Of a stretch of 51,830 bases of DNA, positions 28,082 to 36,548 are shown in pieces. The translations under genes and the position numbers were made by a program. Position 1 is the stretch's first letter, and each line of letters starts with the position of its first letter. The notes under the pieces were generated by a model, which was given only the letters and a program-made list of their open reading frames with translations, had not been told where the DNA came from and did no database searches. This stretch comes from Clostridia bacterium (lineage in GTDB: Bacteria; Bacillota; Clostridia; RUG12999): assembly GCA_017467445.1 (NCBI GenBank), contig JAFTSG010000014.1, forward strand, positions 83,198 to 135,027, read 5' to 3'.

Positions 28082-29059
28082 CTATGGATTTTTGGACAAA
28101 TGTTCTTCATATGTTTTGGAAAAACTGTTTGTCCCATCGCCTGCATCGGAAAAATAGTAATATTCCGACTCGGCAGGGTAAAGTGCCGCATGTATTGCCA
28201 CTGCCCCTGGTGACGCAATCGGTCCCGGCGGAAGCCCCGGCGTTATATATGTATTATACGGCGACTTAACATTAATATCGGCATATGTTAATCTGTCTTT
28301 CGGCTGACGTGTTACATAAATTACCGTAGCGCACGATTCAAGATATTTAAACTGCGGGCTGTTCAATCTGTTATGGAACACCGATGAAACAATTTCTCGA
28401 TCTGTTTTACATTCTTTTTCGATTATAGATGCAAGCGTCATAATTTCGTGGTCGGTCATACCAAGCTCTTTTGCTCTTGTGCGGTATTCTTCGGTATATA
28501 CTTTATCAAACTGCTTAAGGCACATATCAATCATATCGTGCTCGCTCATACCGATTTCAATAAAATACGTATCAGGGAAAAGATACCCTTCAAGACGGGT
28601 TTTGCCTGCCGGTAAATCTTTTACGAAATCATAATCAAACTGCCCGTGTTCAAGCTCGTAATAAAACTTGTCCTTATCTGCACCGGCAAATGCAAAAACT
28701 TCGGCAATCTCGTCAAGGTTATACCCTTCGGGGATGGTTACTTTTACATCCGTACGCATATCGTTACGCAGGATATTTATAATTTCCGTATATCCCATTT
28801 TGGAAGAAAGGACTGCACTTCCTACCTTGAACGGAGCATTTTTTGTATATATTCTGTTTATGATTTTCATTACGGTTTTATTTGAAATAATACCGTTTTC
28901 ATGCAGCATTTCAATAACCTGCGAGTCGGTCATACCAGTAGAAACAACAATTTCTTTTTCTGTTTTCTCAAGAAAAAGTCCGTTATTTAATAAGCATACT
29001 GAAACCAAAAGTATTACGGCAACTACTGCCGCAGCTGCTATGATGCTTTTTTTCTTCAT
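28082..29059 (-). CDS. mltG: Endolytic murein transglycosylase
   Basis: Cuts nascent glycan strands at the membrane and sets strand length. The 325-residue protein has one N-terminal membrane helix (AAAVVAVILLVSVCLL), a LysM-like module around 40-115, and the YceG catalytic domain. In that domain SIIEKECKTDREIVSSVFHNRL contains the catalytic Glu, near 213-218. TYADINVKSPYNTYITPGLPPGPIASPG is the family signature. Its start overlaps the PHP gene stop as ATGA. The mltG-trmR-U32 order is conserved across Firmicutes. Confidence 0.95.
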   Translation of the reverse strand: MKKKSIIAAAAVVAVILLVSVCLLNNGLFLEKTEKEIVVSTGMTDSQVIEMLHENGIISNKTVMKIINRIYTKNAPFKVGSAVLSSKMGYTEIINILRNDMRTDVKVTIPEGYNLDEIAEVFAFAGADKDKFYYELEHGQFDYDFVKDLPAGKTRLEGYLFPDTYFIEIGMSEHDMIDMCLKQFDKVYTEEYRTRAKELGMTDHEIMTLASIIEKECKTDREIVSSVFHNRLNSPQFKYLESCATVIYVTRQPKDRLTYADINVKSPYNTYITPGLPPGPIASPGAVAIHAALYPAESEYYYFSDAGDGTNSFSKTYEEHLSKNP

Positions 29060-30330
29060 CTTTCGCCTCTCCCGATAGATGCAAAATATTTGATTCTATC
29101 GTTTAAATCCGGATAGGTCTGTTTAGCCCAGTCCGAGAACATTGCTTTATTTATATCTTCTGTTGCGGCAATTTCGTGTCCGATAAGCGCCCAGGTAGCT
29201 TCATTAAGATGGGAGAACGCCGGGTCACGCTGCGCCTCGCAGATAAACTTCTGTCTTGGAGTATTTATGTCTTCCCCACTTATCTGGAAGAAACCGTGTT
29301 TTTCACACAGCATTTTTATTCTGTCAAGCTGCTCTTTTGTGTTTCTTGACGGCATATATGTAACCGCCGAGAACCCAACTTCTTTTATACATTCAAACAG
29401 CTCATCTAAATAATCGTCTTCAAATTTCTGTGCTTTTTTATCGCCGGTAACGGAGTTTCCAACGTCGCCAAGATATGCATATGCTAAAATTGCGCCCGTT
29501 TCTTTTGCAAGGGATGCAACATCGCGTATATCAGGACATTCGTCCGTTGCCGGAATGTATATTTTTTCAACCATATCGCTTTTCAAAACGCCAAGCAAAT
29601 CATATTCATAACATTTATTTTCGGTATCAAGCAGGAACCCCTGTATTTTTTCGCCCACTTTGATTCCCATATCATTGCAGAGGAAATCAAGCACGCCCTG
29701 TCCTCTCCCAAATTTTTCCGTTAGTTTGTTTGCAAGCGCAAAAAGAAGGTGACGTTCTGTTACGCTGCCGCCTTTTGCTTCATATGAAATCGGAAGTACA
29801 TCTTTATCAAAATCAAGGTTTATTCCGTAAGGATTCATAACCTCGTTTATTTTAGCGACCATTTTACGGTCCCTTTCAATTCTTGCCGCGTTAAGAGGTT
29901 TGAAAAATTCGCTTACACGACCAATCTGTGTATGTGGAACGCCGTGAAGAGTAACGTATGCAACGCCTTTCTGGTCAGGATTGTTTATTCTTCTGCCTGC
30001 AAGTGCGGTTTTTGACATATCAGCTCTTATTTCAGCACCGATTGTGGATGCCATACCGATTATACCTGCCGCTTCTATAAATTCTTCTGCCCCGCAGATA
30101 CTGTCGTGGTCCATGATACCCGCTGTACAAAGGCCTGAAGTATATGCCATCCATACAGCCGCTGTGGGTGTGTACGGCGAAAACGAATACACACTGTGTA
30201 TGTGGTTATTTACGTCATTTCCCATCACAGGTTTTTCTATTTTCCCCTCATCAATCATAGCTTTAAGCTCACGAAGAGCGTCAAGCCTTATATCTTTATT
30301 TTCATTATTCAATCTTTTTAAAATTTCCAT
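29056..30330 (-). CDS. PHP domain metal-dependent hydrolase of unknown substrate
   Basis: A 424-residue protein with a polymerase-and-histidinol-phosphatase (PHP) fold. The first metal motif is VNNHIHSVYSFSPYTP (H-x-H, ~42-57), the second GIMDHDS (~74-80), and TIGAEIR follows near 97. The long middle insert has no motif I can assign. Family members hydrolyse phosphate esters, but neither HisJ/HisK nor polymerase-type specificity is supported. It is the first gene of the operon containing mltG, trmR and trhP, with ribosome binding site AAGGGGA and a strong promoter. Coupled translation with mltG is likely. Confidence 0.75.
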   Translation of the reverse strand: MEILKRLNNENKDIRLDALRELKAMIDEGKIEKPVMGNDVNNHIHSVYSFSPYTPTAAVWMAYTSGLCTAGIMDHDSICGAEEFIEAAGIIGMASTIGAEIRADMSKTALAGRRINNPDQKGVAYVTLHGVPHTQIGRVSEFFKPLNAARIERDRKMVAKINEVMNPYGINLDFDKDVLPISYEAKGGSVTERHLLFALANKLTEKFGRGQGVLDFLCNDMGIKVGEKIQGFLLDTENKCYEYDLLGVLKSDMVEKIYIPATDECPDIRDVASLAKETGAILAYAYLGDVGNSVTGDKKAQKFEDDYLDELFECIKEVGFSAVTYMPSRNTKEQLDRIKMLCEKHGFFQISGEDINTPRQKFICEAQRDPAFSHLNEATWALIGHEIAATEDINKAMFSDWAKQTYPDLNDRIKYFASIGRGER

Positions 30331-30372
30331 AAATAATTCCCCTTATATAAATAAGTATACATATACTATTTT

Positions 30373-30401
30373 AGTATATCATTTAATAAATTGCTTGTCA
30401 A
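30373..30401 (-). promoter_or_regulatory. Promoter for the PHP-mltG-trmR-trhP-ABC operon
   Basis: On the minus strand: perfect -35 TTGACA (30401-30396), 17-base spacer, -10 TATACT (30378-30373). It is back to back with the methyltransferase promoter in a divergent 141-base region. An AT-rich inverted repeat, ATATACTATTTTAGTATAT (30361-30379), overlaps the -10 and could be an operator or only reflect base composition. Confidence 0.75.
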
Positions 30402-30410
30402 CATTTTAGC

Positions 30411-30439
30411 TTGTTTTTGAGTTTGTTATGTGATATAAT
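30411..30439 (+). promoter_or_regulatory. Promoter for the methyltransferase-rpiR pair
   Basis: -35 TTGTTT (30411-30416), 17-base spacer, -10 TATAAT (30434-30439) with an upstream TGA that makes an extended -10. The transcript would start near 30446, leaving about 25 bases before the ATG at 30472 with GAGG seven bases ahead of it. Confidence 0.72.
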
Positions 30440-30471
30440 AAGTTTGCAAACCTATGAAAAGAGGAAATCCT

Positions 30472-31485
30472 ATGGTTACTGACAATACAAATAAAAAAAT
30501 CGCAAGACTTTTAGACCTTCTTGTATCAATAAACAATTTTGAAGATTTAAGTAAAATAATCGGGCTTTTATTTTCCGATGTGGAGCTTTATTCCCTTGCG
30601 GACAGACTTGAAGCAGCGCTTATGCTTGTGGACGGCGAATCCTACAGCGACGTTGTGGGAAAAACGGATATAAGCGCACTGCTTTTACCTAAACTTTCCG
30701 CGCAGCTTACAGAGGACGAAACCCTTGTCGAGCTTCTTCATCCCGAAGCGCAGAAATATATTTCTTTTGCTTCGGTTTATGATTCACTTACCGACGATGT
30801 TGATTATAAAAAACGTCTTAAATATATCAAATCCCTGTTCAAGCTTTACGGTGCAAAACCAAACCTTGTGCTCGATCTTGCCTGCGGCACCGGCACAATG
30901 ACAACGCTTATGGCAAAAGATGGGTTTGATATGATAGGGGTTGACCTGTCTTCGGAAATGCTTGACATTGCAAAATCAAAGGCAGATAAAGAAAATTTAA
31001 GCATTCTTTACCTCAATCAGCCCATGGAAGAATTTGAGCTTTACGGCACAGTGGATGCCGCACTTTGTCTTCTTGACGGACTTAATTATCTGCCCGAATA
31101 CGAAATGCTTGTAGATACATTCAAACTTGTCCGTAACTATCTTAATCCGGGCGGACTGTTTATTTTTGATATAAACACTAAACACAAACTCAAAAACGTG
31201 CTTGCAGGCAATGTATTCTGTGGCAGCGCACCGGGCGTTTATTACACCTGGGAAAATGCATACGACCCCGAAGAAGATATTTGTGAATTTACACTTGAAT
31301 TCTTTATAAAAGACGGCGAAAAATACTCACGTCATACGGAATATCATTACGAAAAAGCATATACACTCTCGCAGATAAAAAAAGCACTTAAAACCGCAGG
31401 ATTTGAAAGTGTTGATACTTATGATGATCTTACATTCCTGACGCCGCACAAAACAAGCGAAAAAGTATTTTTTGTTGCAAAATAA
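30472..31485 (+). CDS. SAM-dependent methyltransferase with TrpR/YerC-like N-terminal domain
   Basis: A 337-residue protein in two parts. Residues 1-80 or so (LLDLLVSINNFEDLSKIIGL, then DVELYSLADRLEAALMLVDG) resemble the YerC/YecD TrpR-like helical repressor domain. The segment that should be the DNA-recognition helix (TGASTATISR in YerC) is replaced by KTDISALLLPKLSAQL, so DNA binding is doubtful. From about residue 97 (FASVYDSLTDDVDYKKRL) a class I methyltransferase begins, with motif I LVLDLACGTGTMTTLMA, an acidic end of strand 2 MIGVDLSSEML, and the NPGGLFIFDINT segment. The substrate is unknown. An ATG at 30454 is in frame, but 30472 has the better ribosome binding site. Other frames show no hidden YerC recognition helix, so this is not a simple frameshift. 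Paired with an RpiR-type regulator downstream. Confidence 0.75.
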   Translation: MVTDNTNKKIARLLDLLVSINNFEDLSKIIGLLFSDVELYSLADRLEAALMLVDGESYSDVVGKTDISALLLPKLSAQLTEDETLVELLHPEAQKYISFASVYDSLTDDVDYKKRLKYIKSLFKLYGAKPNLVLDLACGTGTMTTLMAKDGFDMIGVDLSSEMLDIAKSKADKENLSILYLNQPMEEFELYGTVDAALCLLDGLNYLPEYEMLVDTFKLVRNYLNPGGLFIFDINTKHKLKNVLAGNVFCGSAPGVYYTWENAYDPEEDICEFTLEFFIKDGEKYSRHTEYHYEKAYTLSQIKKALKTAGFESVDTYDDLTFLTPHKTSEKVFFVAK

Positions 31486-31499
31486 GGAGGGAAACTGCC

Positions 31500-32354
31500 G
31501 TGAATAATTTACTTGAGCATATTTCCGAAAATTTTTCTTCTTTAAGTAAAGGGCATAAAAAAATTGCCTCTTATGTAACCGAAAACACCGATAAAGCCGC
31601 ATTTATGACCGCCGGCAAACTTGCATCGGCAGTCGGTACAAGCGAGGCTACCGTAATCCGATTTGTTTCAAAACTTAGGTTTTCGGGATACGCCGAATTC
31701 CAGAAAAAAATGCAGGAGGTTTTAAGAGGAAAGCTTAACAACCTGCAGCGTATGGAGGTTGCCTTTGAACGTATCGGCAATTCGGATTTACTCCGTAACG
31801 TAATGCACTCCGATGTTGAAAACATAAAACAAACACTTGAACATATAAACAAAGAAGAGTTTGACAAGGTTGCCGATGTTATTGCAAACGCAAAAAATAT
31901 TTACATACTCGGTGTCCGTTCATCCTCCGCACTGGCAAGCTTTTTAGGATATTATCTTGCCCTGTTTTTTGATAATGTCCATCTTGTAAATGCCAATGCC
32001 GCAAGCGAAATTTTTGAACAGATTATGCGAATCGGTCCCGATGATGCGATAATTGTAATCAGTTATCCGAGATATTCAAGTCGAAGCGTAAAAGCGGCTG
32101 AATTTGCAAAAGATAAAGGCAGCAACGTAATTGCTTTTACAGACTCTATGTCATCGCCTATTGTTAAATATGCAACCCACAGCCTTATTGCAAAAAGTGA
32201 AATGGCATATTTTGTGGATTCGTTTGTTGCGCCGTTTTCACTTGCAAATGCGCTTATCGTATCTCTCGGACTTAAAAAACGAAACGAAGTTTATAAAAAC
32301 TTTGAGTACCTCGAAAACATATGGGAAGAATATCAGGTATACGAAAAAATGTGA
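31500..32354 (+). CDS. MurR/RpiR family transcriptional regulator with SIS domain
   Basis: A 284-residue regulator. The N-terminal helix-turn-helix (KLASAVGTSEATVIRFVSKLRFSGYAEFQ, ~38-66) binds DNA. The SIS domain from about 120 to 260 (NAKNIYILGVRSSSALASFLGY, IVISYPRYSSRSVKAAEFAKDKG) senses a phosphosugar. The start is GTG at 31500 with AGGAGG eight bases upstream, 14 bases after the methyltransferase stop. RpiR-type proteins usually control sugar, amino-sugar or sialic-acid genes, but no sugar genes are adjacent, so the target is unclear. Confidence 0.9.
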   Translation: MNNLLEHISENFSSLSKGHKKIASYVTENTDKAAFMTAGKLASAVGTSEATVIRFVSKLRFSGYAEFQKKMQEVLRGKLNNLQRMEVAFERIGNSDLLRNVMHSDVENIKQTLEHINKEEFDKVADVIANAKNIYILGVRSSSALASFLGYYLALFFDNVHLVNANAASEIFEQIMRIGPDDAIIVISYPRYSSRSVKAAEFAKDKGSNVIAFTDSMSSPIVKYATHSLIAKSEMAYFVDSFVAPFSLANALIVSLGLKKRNEVYKNFEYLENIWEEYQVYEKM

Positions 32355-32356
32355 TT

Positions 32357-32386
32357 AAAAAAGCCACTCAACTGAGTGGCTTTTTT
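32357..32386. terminator. Bidirectional terminator between rpiR and the FAD oxidoreductase
   Basis: Six A, stem GCCACTCA/TGAGTGGC, six T, symmetrical on both strands. It stops the plus-strand rpiR transcript and overlaps the TAA stop codon of the minus-strand oxidoreductase, serving that converging operon too. Confidence 0.92.
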
Positions 32387-33953
32387 AATTGATCGGTGCA
32401 TATACCGATATTATTTTTTCCGCAATTTTAATGCCGTCCACTGCGGCGCTCATTATGCCGCCGGCATAGCCTGCACCCTCGCCGCAAGGGTAAATTCCGT
32501 CTGCCGTTTCGGACACAAACTCTTCGTTTCTGCGAATACATACGGGCGAAGATGTTCTTGTTTCAGGTCCCGTAAGGACGCCGCCAGATGCAAATCCTTT
32601 GATTTTCTTATCAAATTCGCCAAATCCGGCTTTAAGCATATCGTTTATGAATTCCGGATAAATTTTGCTTATGTCAGTAAACTCCACTCCTGGAAGATAT
32701 GACGGAGCAGTGTTCCCGCCATTTCCCGTACCGAGAAATTCATTTAAATACTGGCAGGGCGCTTTATAATTTTTTCCACCAAGCGCAAATGCTCTTTTTT
32801 CAATTTCCCGCTGAAAGGCCACACCATCAAGTGCGCCCGAGCCGAAATCTTCGGGGGTAACCGAAACAACAATGGCGCTGTTGGCATTTTCCTTATCACG
32901 CGCGTATTCGCTCATCCCGTTTGTTACAACTCCGCCCTCCTCGGACGCCGCGGCAACAACGCTGCCGCCGGGACACATACAAAAGCTGTATACTCCCCTT
33001 TCGCCCTCTCTGTATGAAAGCGCATAATCCGCATGTGAAAGCTTTGGATGTCCGGCAAAATCGCCATACATCGCACGGTCAATCATTTCCTGTTTATGTT
33101 CAACACGGAAGCCTACCGAAAACGGTTTAGGCTCCATTTTTATTCCTTTTTTAAACAGCATTTCAAACGTATCTCTTGCGCTGTGCCCTATTGCAAGAAT
33201 AAGCACCTCGCATTCCTGCCACTGTCCGTTTATTTTAACCGCTTCGAGGCTATCATTTATACGCACATCTTCAAGCTTTGAAAAAAATCTTATCTCTCCG
33301 CCAAGTGAAATTATTTCTTTTCGCATTTCGGCAACCACGGTTTTAAGCTTATCCGTTCCAATGTGTGGTTTTGCCTGATATGTTATTTCTTCGGGCGCGC
33401 CGAAAGCAGCAAAGGTTTCAAGCACAAAGGTGCATCTTGCGTCATTAATTCTTGTGGTAAGCTTTCCGTCGGAAAATGTTCCTGCGCCACCCTCCCCGAA
33501 CTGAACGTTGTTTTCGGGGTCAAGACCGCCGCCGTTCCAGAACGATTTTACTGCCATATCGCGCTTTTCAACATCGCCGCCACGCTCGATAACAATGGGT
33601 TTGTATCCGTTTTTCGCCAGCACATATGAGGCAAAAATCCCCGCAGGGCCAAACCCTGCAATAACAGGACGTGACAAAAGCTTTTTGCTGCCGTAAACGA
33701 TGGGTCCAGACTCACTCTTTTTCACAATAACCGCATCGGCGCCAAGCTTTGCCGCAAGCTTTTCCTGATTGCAATCAGGGTCAATAATAACGCTGTAGAC
33801 AAATTTAAGCTCGCCTTTTTTTCTTGCATCAACAGATTTTTTTATTATCCTCACATCGCCAATATCGGAAATGCCCGTCTTTTTAATTACGGCTTCTTCA
33901 ATTGTAATATCCGAATTTACCGGAATTTTTATGTTGTTTATACGTATCGGCAT
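32385..33953 (-). CDS. NAD(P)/FAD-dependent oxidoreductase (COG2509 type)
   Basis: A 522-residue cytoplasmic flavoprotein of the large uncharacterised FAD-dependent dehydrogenase family common in Clostridia. An N-terminal domain of about 90 residues precedes the dinucleotide-binding motif AGFGPAGIFASYVLA (~99-113) with IVIERGG. Then come the family segments NNVQFGEGGAGTFSDGKLTTRI and VEHKQEMIDRAMYGD. The C-terminal IYPCGEGAGYAGGIMSAAVDGI contains the second FAD contact. The reaction is unknown. It follows the AAC(3)-like gene by 12 bases and ends at the shared terminator. Confidence 0.88.
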   Translation of the reverse strand: MPIRINNIKIPVNSDITIEEAVIKKTGISDIGDVRIIKKSVDARKKGELKFVYSVIIDPDCNQEKLAAKLGADAVIVKKSESGPIVYGSKKLLSRPVIAGFGPAGIFASYVLAKNGYKPIVIERGGDVEKRDMAVKSFWNGGGLDPENNVQFGEGGAGTFSDGKLTTRINDARCTFVLETFAAFGAPEEITYQAKPHIGTDKLKTVVAEMRKEIISLGGEIRFFSKLEDVRINDSLEAVKINGQWQECEVLILAIGHSARDTFEMLFKKGIKMEPKPFSVGFRVEHKQEMIDRAMYGDFAGHPKLSHADYALSYREGERGVYSFCMCPGGSVVAAASEEGGVVTNGMSEYARDKENANSAIVVSVTPEDFGSGALDGVAFQREIEKRAFALGGKNYKAPCQYLNEFLGTGNGGNTAPSYLPGVEFTDISKIYPEFINDMLKAGFGEFDKKIKGFASGGVLTGPETRTSSPVCIRRNEEFVSETADGIYPCGEGAGYAGGIMSAAVDGIKIAEKIISVYAPIN

Positions 33954-33965
33954 AATTTCCTCCGA

Positions 33966-34748
33966 TTATTTGTATAGCTTTTCATCTATGGGAAGGTCGT
34001 TGTCCAGAAGTTCACCAAAATTATTTTTCTTATAAATTTCCTCTATTACGCGGTACATCTTTTTCGCACTGCAAATCTGCACTTTTGCATTTCCGATATA
34101 TCCGTCTTCAATACAGCCGTGATATCGAAATGGTGCTTCAAATTTTGTAAAATATATGGAAACATCAGGGATTTTACTGTCAAACCAATATAAATATCTC
34201 TTTTCTTCCGTGCCGTCTTCATGGATAATTGTTTTTTCTACCTTAAAATCTGTCAGACGGTCGGGCACTTCAAGCATTTCTTCCACACAATGAATAAACG
34301 TGTTTTTGTTCTGTCCTACGCCAATCAGAAGAACATATCCATCCTCTTCCAAAAGCTTTCCGTAACAGCCTTTCGGATTAGCAGTTGTATCGGCGGTGGC
34401 TTCATTACTTACAAACCATTCCACCCTTTCTCTGTTACCAAACACAGCCATAGAATGTGTGGGATGCAGTGTTCTTATCGCCTTGGGATGCGCCGCCGCA
34501 AGTTTGGATAGTATACCGGTACAGCTGTCGTTTGTTCTTCGGTCATATACATTACTGTTCCATGTATGTGTTGGCACACACAAAAGACCGCCGCCCTGAA
34601 CAAAAAATTCAATCAGTGCAGACAAAAGTGTTTCGCCGCCGCCCTCTATTTCACCCACTGCTTTAAGTGAGGTATGTACTGTAACAATTTTACCCTTGAT
34701 ATGCTGAAATTTTTCCAGTTGCGACATTAATTGTTGTTTTGTAAACAT
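33966..34748 (-). CDS. AAC(3) family aminoglycoside-acetyltransferase-like protein
   Basis: A 260-residue member of the antibiotic-NAT fold family that includes aminoglycoside 3-N-acetyltransferases and YokD. Visible: VTVHTSLKAVGEIEGGGETLLSALIEFF, LLCVPTHTWN, LHPTHSMAVFGN (the His motif) and GYVLLIGVGQNKNTFIHCVEE. Housekeeping Clostridia carry many such proteins with unknown acyl acceptors, so resistance should not be assumed. Its own promoter lies directly upstream, and no mobile element flanks it. Confidence 0.85.
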   Translation of the reverse strand: MFTKQQLMSQLEKFQHIKGKIVTVHTSLKAVGEIEGGGETLLSALIEFFVQGGGLLCVPTHTWNSNVYDRRTNDSCTGILSKLAAAHPKAIRTLHPTHSMAVFGNRERVEWFVSNEATADTTANPKGCYGKLLEEDGYVLLIGVGQNKNTFIHCVEEMLEVPDRLTDFKVEKTIIHEDGTEEKRYLYWFDSKIPDVSIYFTKFEAPFRYHGCIEDGYIGNAKVQICSAKKMYRVIEEIYKKNNFGELLDNDLPIDEKLYK

Positions 34749-34778
34749 TTCAGTTTCCCCTTTATGAATGCTTTATCT

Positions 34779-34807
34779 ATTATATCACGTATTTTCCCTT
34801 TTTTCAA
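34779..34807 (-). promoter_or_regulatory. Promoter for the AAC(3)-like/FAD oxidoreductase operon
   Basis: On the minus strand: -35 TTGAAA (34807-34802), 17-base spacer, -10 TATAAT (34784-34779) with an upstream TGA (extended -10). It follows the SPFH-gene terminator and gives a leader of about 25 bases containing AAAGGGG. Confidence 0.75.
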
Positions 34808-34836
34808 TCACAATGATAAAAATAACCCTCGCAAAT

Positions 34837-34867
34837 AAAAATCCCCACACCGCTGGTGTGGGGATTT
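34837..34867 (-). terminator. Terminator after the SPFH gene
   Basis: Perfect hairpin AAAATCCCCACACC / GGTGTGGGGATTTT with a three-base loop, followed by a T-rich run on the minus strand. It begins three bases after the SPFH stop codon and ends the four-gene operon. Confidence 0.9.
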
Positions 34868-34869
34868 TA

Positions 34870-35811
34870 TTAGTCACAGCATTCGTCTTTTTTAACTGTT
34901 TTCTTTTTTGTTTCTTTTGACGGGGATGTTGAATCGCCAAGACCTGTTGTTTCCGCAAAAACAACATTTGATTTTGCCATGTCCACCGCGTCTGTAGGCA
35001 CAATTATTTTTGCTGCCTTTCCGTCCGACATAGCAACAAGTGCTTCGTATTTTTTAAGTTCGAGCACAACAGCGTCAACACCTGCTTCTTTAAGTGCTGC
35101 AAGACCGTCAGCTTCTGCTTTTTTAGAAAGATATATTGCTTTTGCTTCACCTTCCGCACGGGCAATTCTTGCATCTCTTTCACCTTCGGCAGCAAGAATC
35201 ATTGCCTGTTTATCACCCTCTGCACGTGTGATTGCAGCCGCTTTGTGCCCTTCTGCCTGAAGCATTGTTTCACGGCGGTCACGTTCAGCTTTCATTTGTT
35301 TTTCCATTGCGTTCTGGATTTCTGTAGGAGGAATGATGTTTTTAAGTTCAACACGATGAACCTTTATTCCCCATTTATCTGTTGCGTCGTCCAGAATTGT
35401 TGTCATTTTTCCGTTTATTGTATCACGCGAGGTAAGCGTTCCGTCAAGTTCAAGCTCACCAACAATATTACGAAGTGTTGTTGCCGCAAGGTTTGAAAGT
35501 GCGGAAATCGGACTTACTGCACCGTATGCATAGAGCTTTGAGTCATATACCGCGTAGTATATAACCGTATCAATCTGCATTGTTACGTTATCTTTTGTGA
35601 TAACCGGCTGCGGCGGTGAATCAAGCACCTGTTCTTTAAGAGTAACCTTTTTTGCTATTCTCTCAATGAAAGGCCATTTGAAATGCAGACCTGCAGACCA
35701 TGTTGTTCTGTATTTTCCAAGTAATTCAATAACATATTCATGTGCCTGCGGCACAATTTTTATGTTTGGTATAATAATAACCGCCAAAATTACAATTATA
35801 ACAAGTATCAT
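34870..35811 (-). CDS. SPFH/Band 7 family membrane protein (slipin/QmcA-like)
   Basis: A 313-residue protein with a single N-terminal membrane helix (MILVIIVILAVIIIPNI) and then the prohibitin/stomatin domain (VPQAHEYVIELLGKYRTTWSAGLHFKWPFIE...). The ALSNLAATTLRNIVGELELDGTLTSRD and AMEKQMKAERDRRETMLQAEGHKAAAI segments follow. The latter forms a coiled coil (about 160-240) with AEGE/RAEGEA repeats. Such proteins form membrane microdomain scaffolds. Unlike many, it has no NfeD partner next to it. AGGAGG lies ideally before the ATG. The C-terminal DECCD is unusual and may be a metal or acylation site. Confidence 0.9.
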   Translation of the reverse strand: MILVIIVILAVIIIPNIKIVPQAHEYVIELLGKYRTTWSAGLHFKWPFIERIAKKVTLKEQVLDSPPQPVITKDNVTMQIDTVIYYAVYDSKLYAYGAVSPISALSNLAATTLRNIVGELELDGTLTSRDTINGKMTTILDDATDKWGIKVHRVELKNIIPPTEIQNAMEKQMKAERDRRETMLQAEGHKAAAITRAEGDKQAMILAAEGERDARIARAEGEAKAIYLSKKAEADGLAALKEAGVDAVVLELKKYEALVAMSDGKAAKIIVPTDAVDMAKSNVVFAETTGLGDSTSPSKETKKKTVKKDECCD

Positions 35812-35823
35812 ACTAATCCTCCT

Positions 35824-36531
35824 TTATTGATATGCTCCCGGGAAATATCCCGAATCTGACGGGGTAATTCCTGCAATATAAAGATGCGATGTATCGCCAA
35901 GCTTTTTACATCTGAAATTGGCAATTCCTTTTTCACGTTCTTCGGTTTCCACCCATGTAACAGAGGTTGGTGCCACAAAGAAATTATGCCACATCATTGC
36001 CGCCGACATACCAAGAAGATGCGATAAAACCACAAACTGCACACCGAGGTGACAAAAAAATACCATTGTTTTATCATTTCCCTGTTTGGTTTCGTATATT
36101 CTGCCGTTGCGGATATATCCGTATTTTTCAAGAAGTGCATCAATACCGTCGCAAACTTTTTTATACCCTTCGGTAACATTGCCGGTTTTCATGATTTCGT
36201 TTTGATGCCATTTATCTTTATCGTACAAATCCTCGTACTTTGTCCACAGTGACGGCATAAAATCCCACGGAATTTGTTTTTCGCCGCTTACAGGATTATT
36301 TACTTCAATATAAAATTCACGAAGCCAGTCAAGTGTTTCGGCTGTTCTTCCGATTGCATCAAGGCTCACTTTTGCGGTATCCTGCGCGCGTCCCAAGGGT
36401 GAAACATAAAAATCGTCCACATCCCAGCGTGCTACACGCTTTGCAAGCGCTTCCGCTTCTTTCCATCCTCTTTCCGTAAGTGAATCTATTTCATAATTCG
36501 GGTCTCCGTGACGGATAAATACAAGTTTCAT
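35824..36531 (-). CDS. Histidine phosphatase family protein
   Basis: A 235-residue phosphoglycerate-mutase-like phosphatase. The phosphohistidine motif is MKLVFIRHGDPNY (RHG at 7-9). SLTERGWKEAEALAKRV and VSPLGRAQDTAKVSLD carry the second Arg, and the second catalytic His is in MVFFCHLGVQFVV (~170). The insert between residues 85 and 155 is longer than in GpmB-type enzymes. The substrate is unknown. It lies between the Na/Pi symporter and the SPFH gene, so a phosphate-related role is possible. Confidence 0.88.
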   Translation of the reverse strand: MKLVFIRHGDPNYEIDSLTERGWKEAEALAKRVARWDVDDFYVSPLGRAQDTAKVSLDAIGRTAETLDWLREFYIEVNNPVSGEKQIPWDFMPSLWTKYEDLYDKDKWHQNEIMKTGNVTEGYKKVCDGIDALLEKYGYIRNGRIYETKQGNDKTMVFFCHLGVQFVVLSHLLGMSAAMMWHNFFVAPTSVTWVETEEREKGIANFRCKKLGDTSHLYIAGITPSDSGYFPGAYQ

Positions 36532-36548
36532 GTGTTTTCTCCTAAAAA

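Noticed and set aside
30361-30379. AT-rich inverted repeat over the PHP operon -10 as a regulator site
   Set aside because: Palindromes of this kind arise easily in such AT-rich sequence and no matching site was seen elsewhere in the window.
30640-30780. Frameshift separating a complete YerC repressor from the methyltransferase
   Set aside because: The other two frames hit stops quickly and do not encode the YerC recognition helix.
33966-34748. AAC(3)-like gene as an aminoglycoside resistance determinant
   Set aside because: Family membership alone does not show resistance; the context is housekeeping with no mobile element, and the acyl acceptor is unknown.
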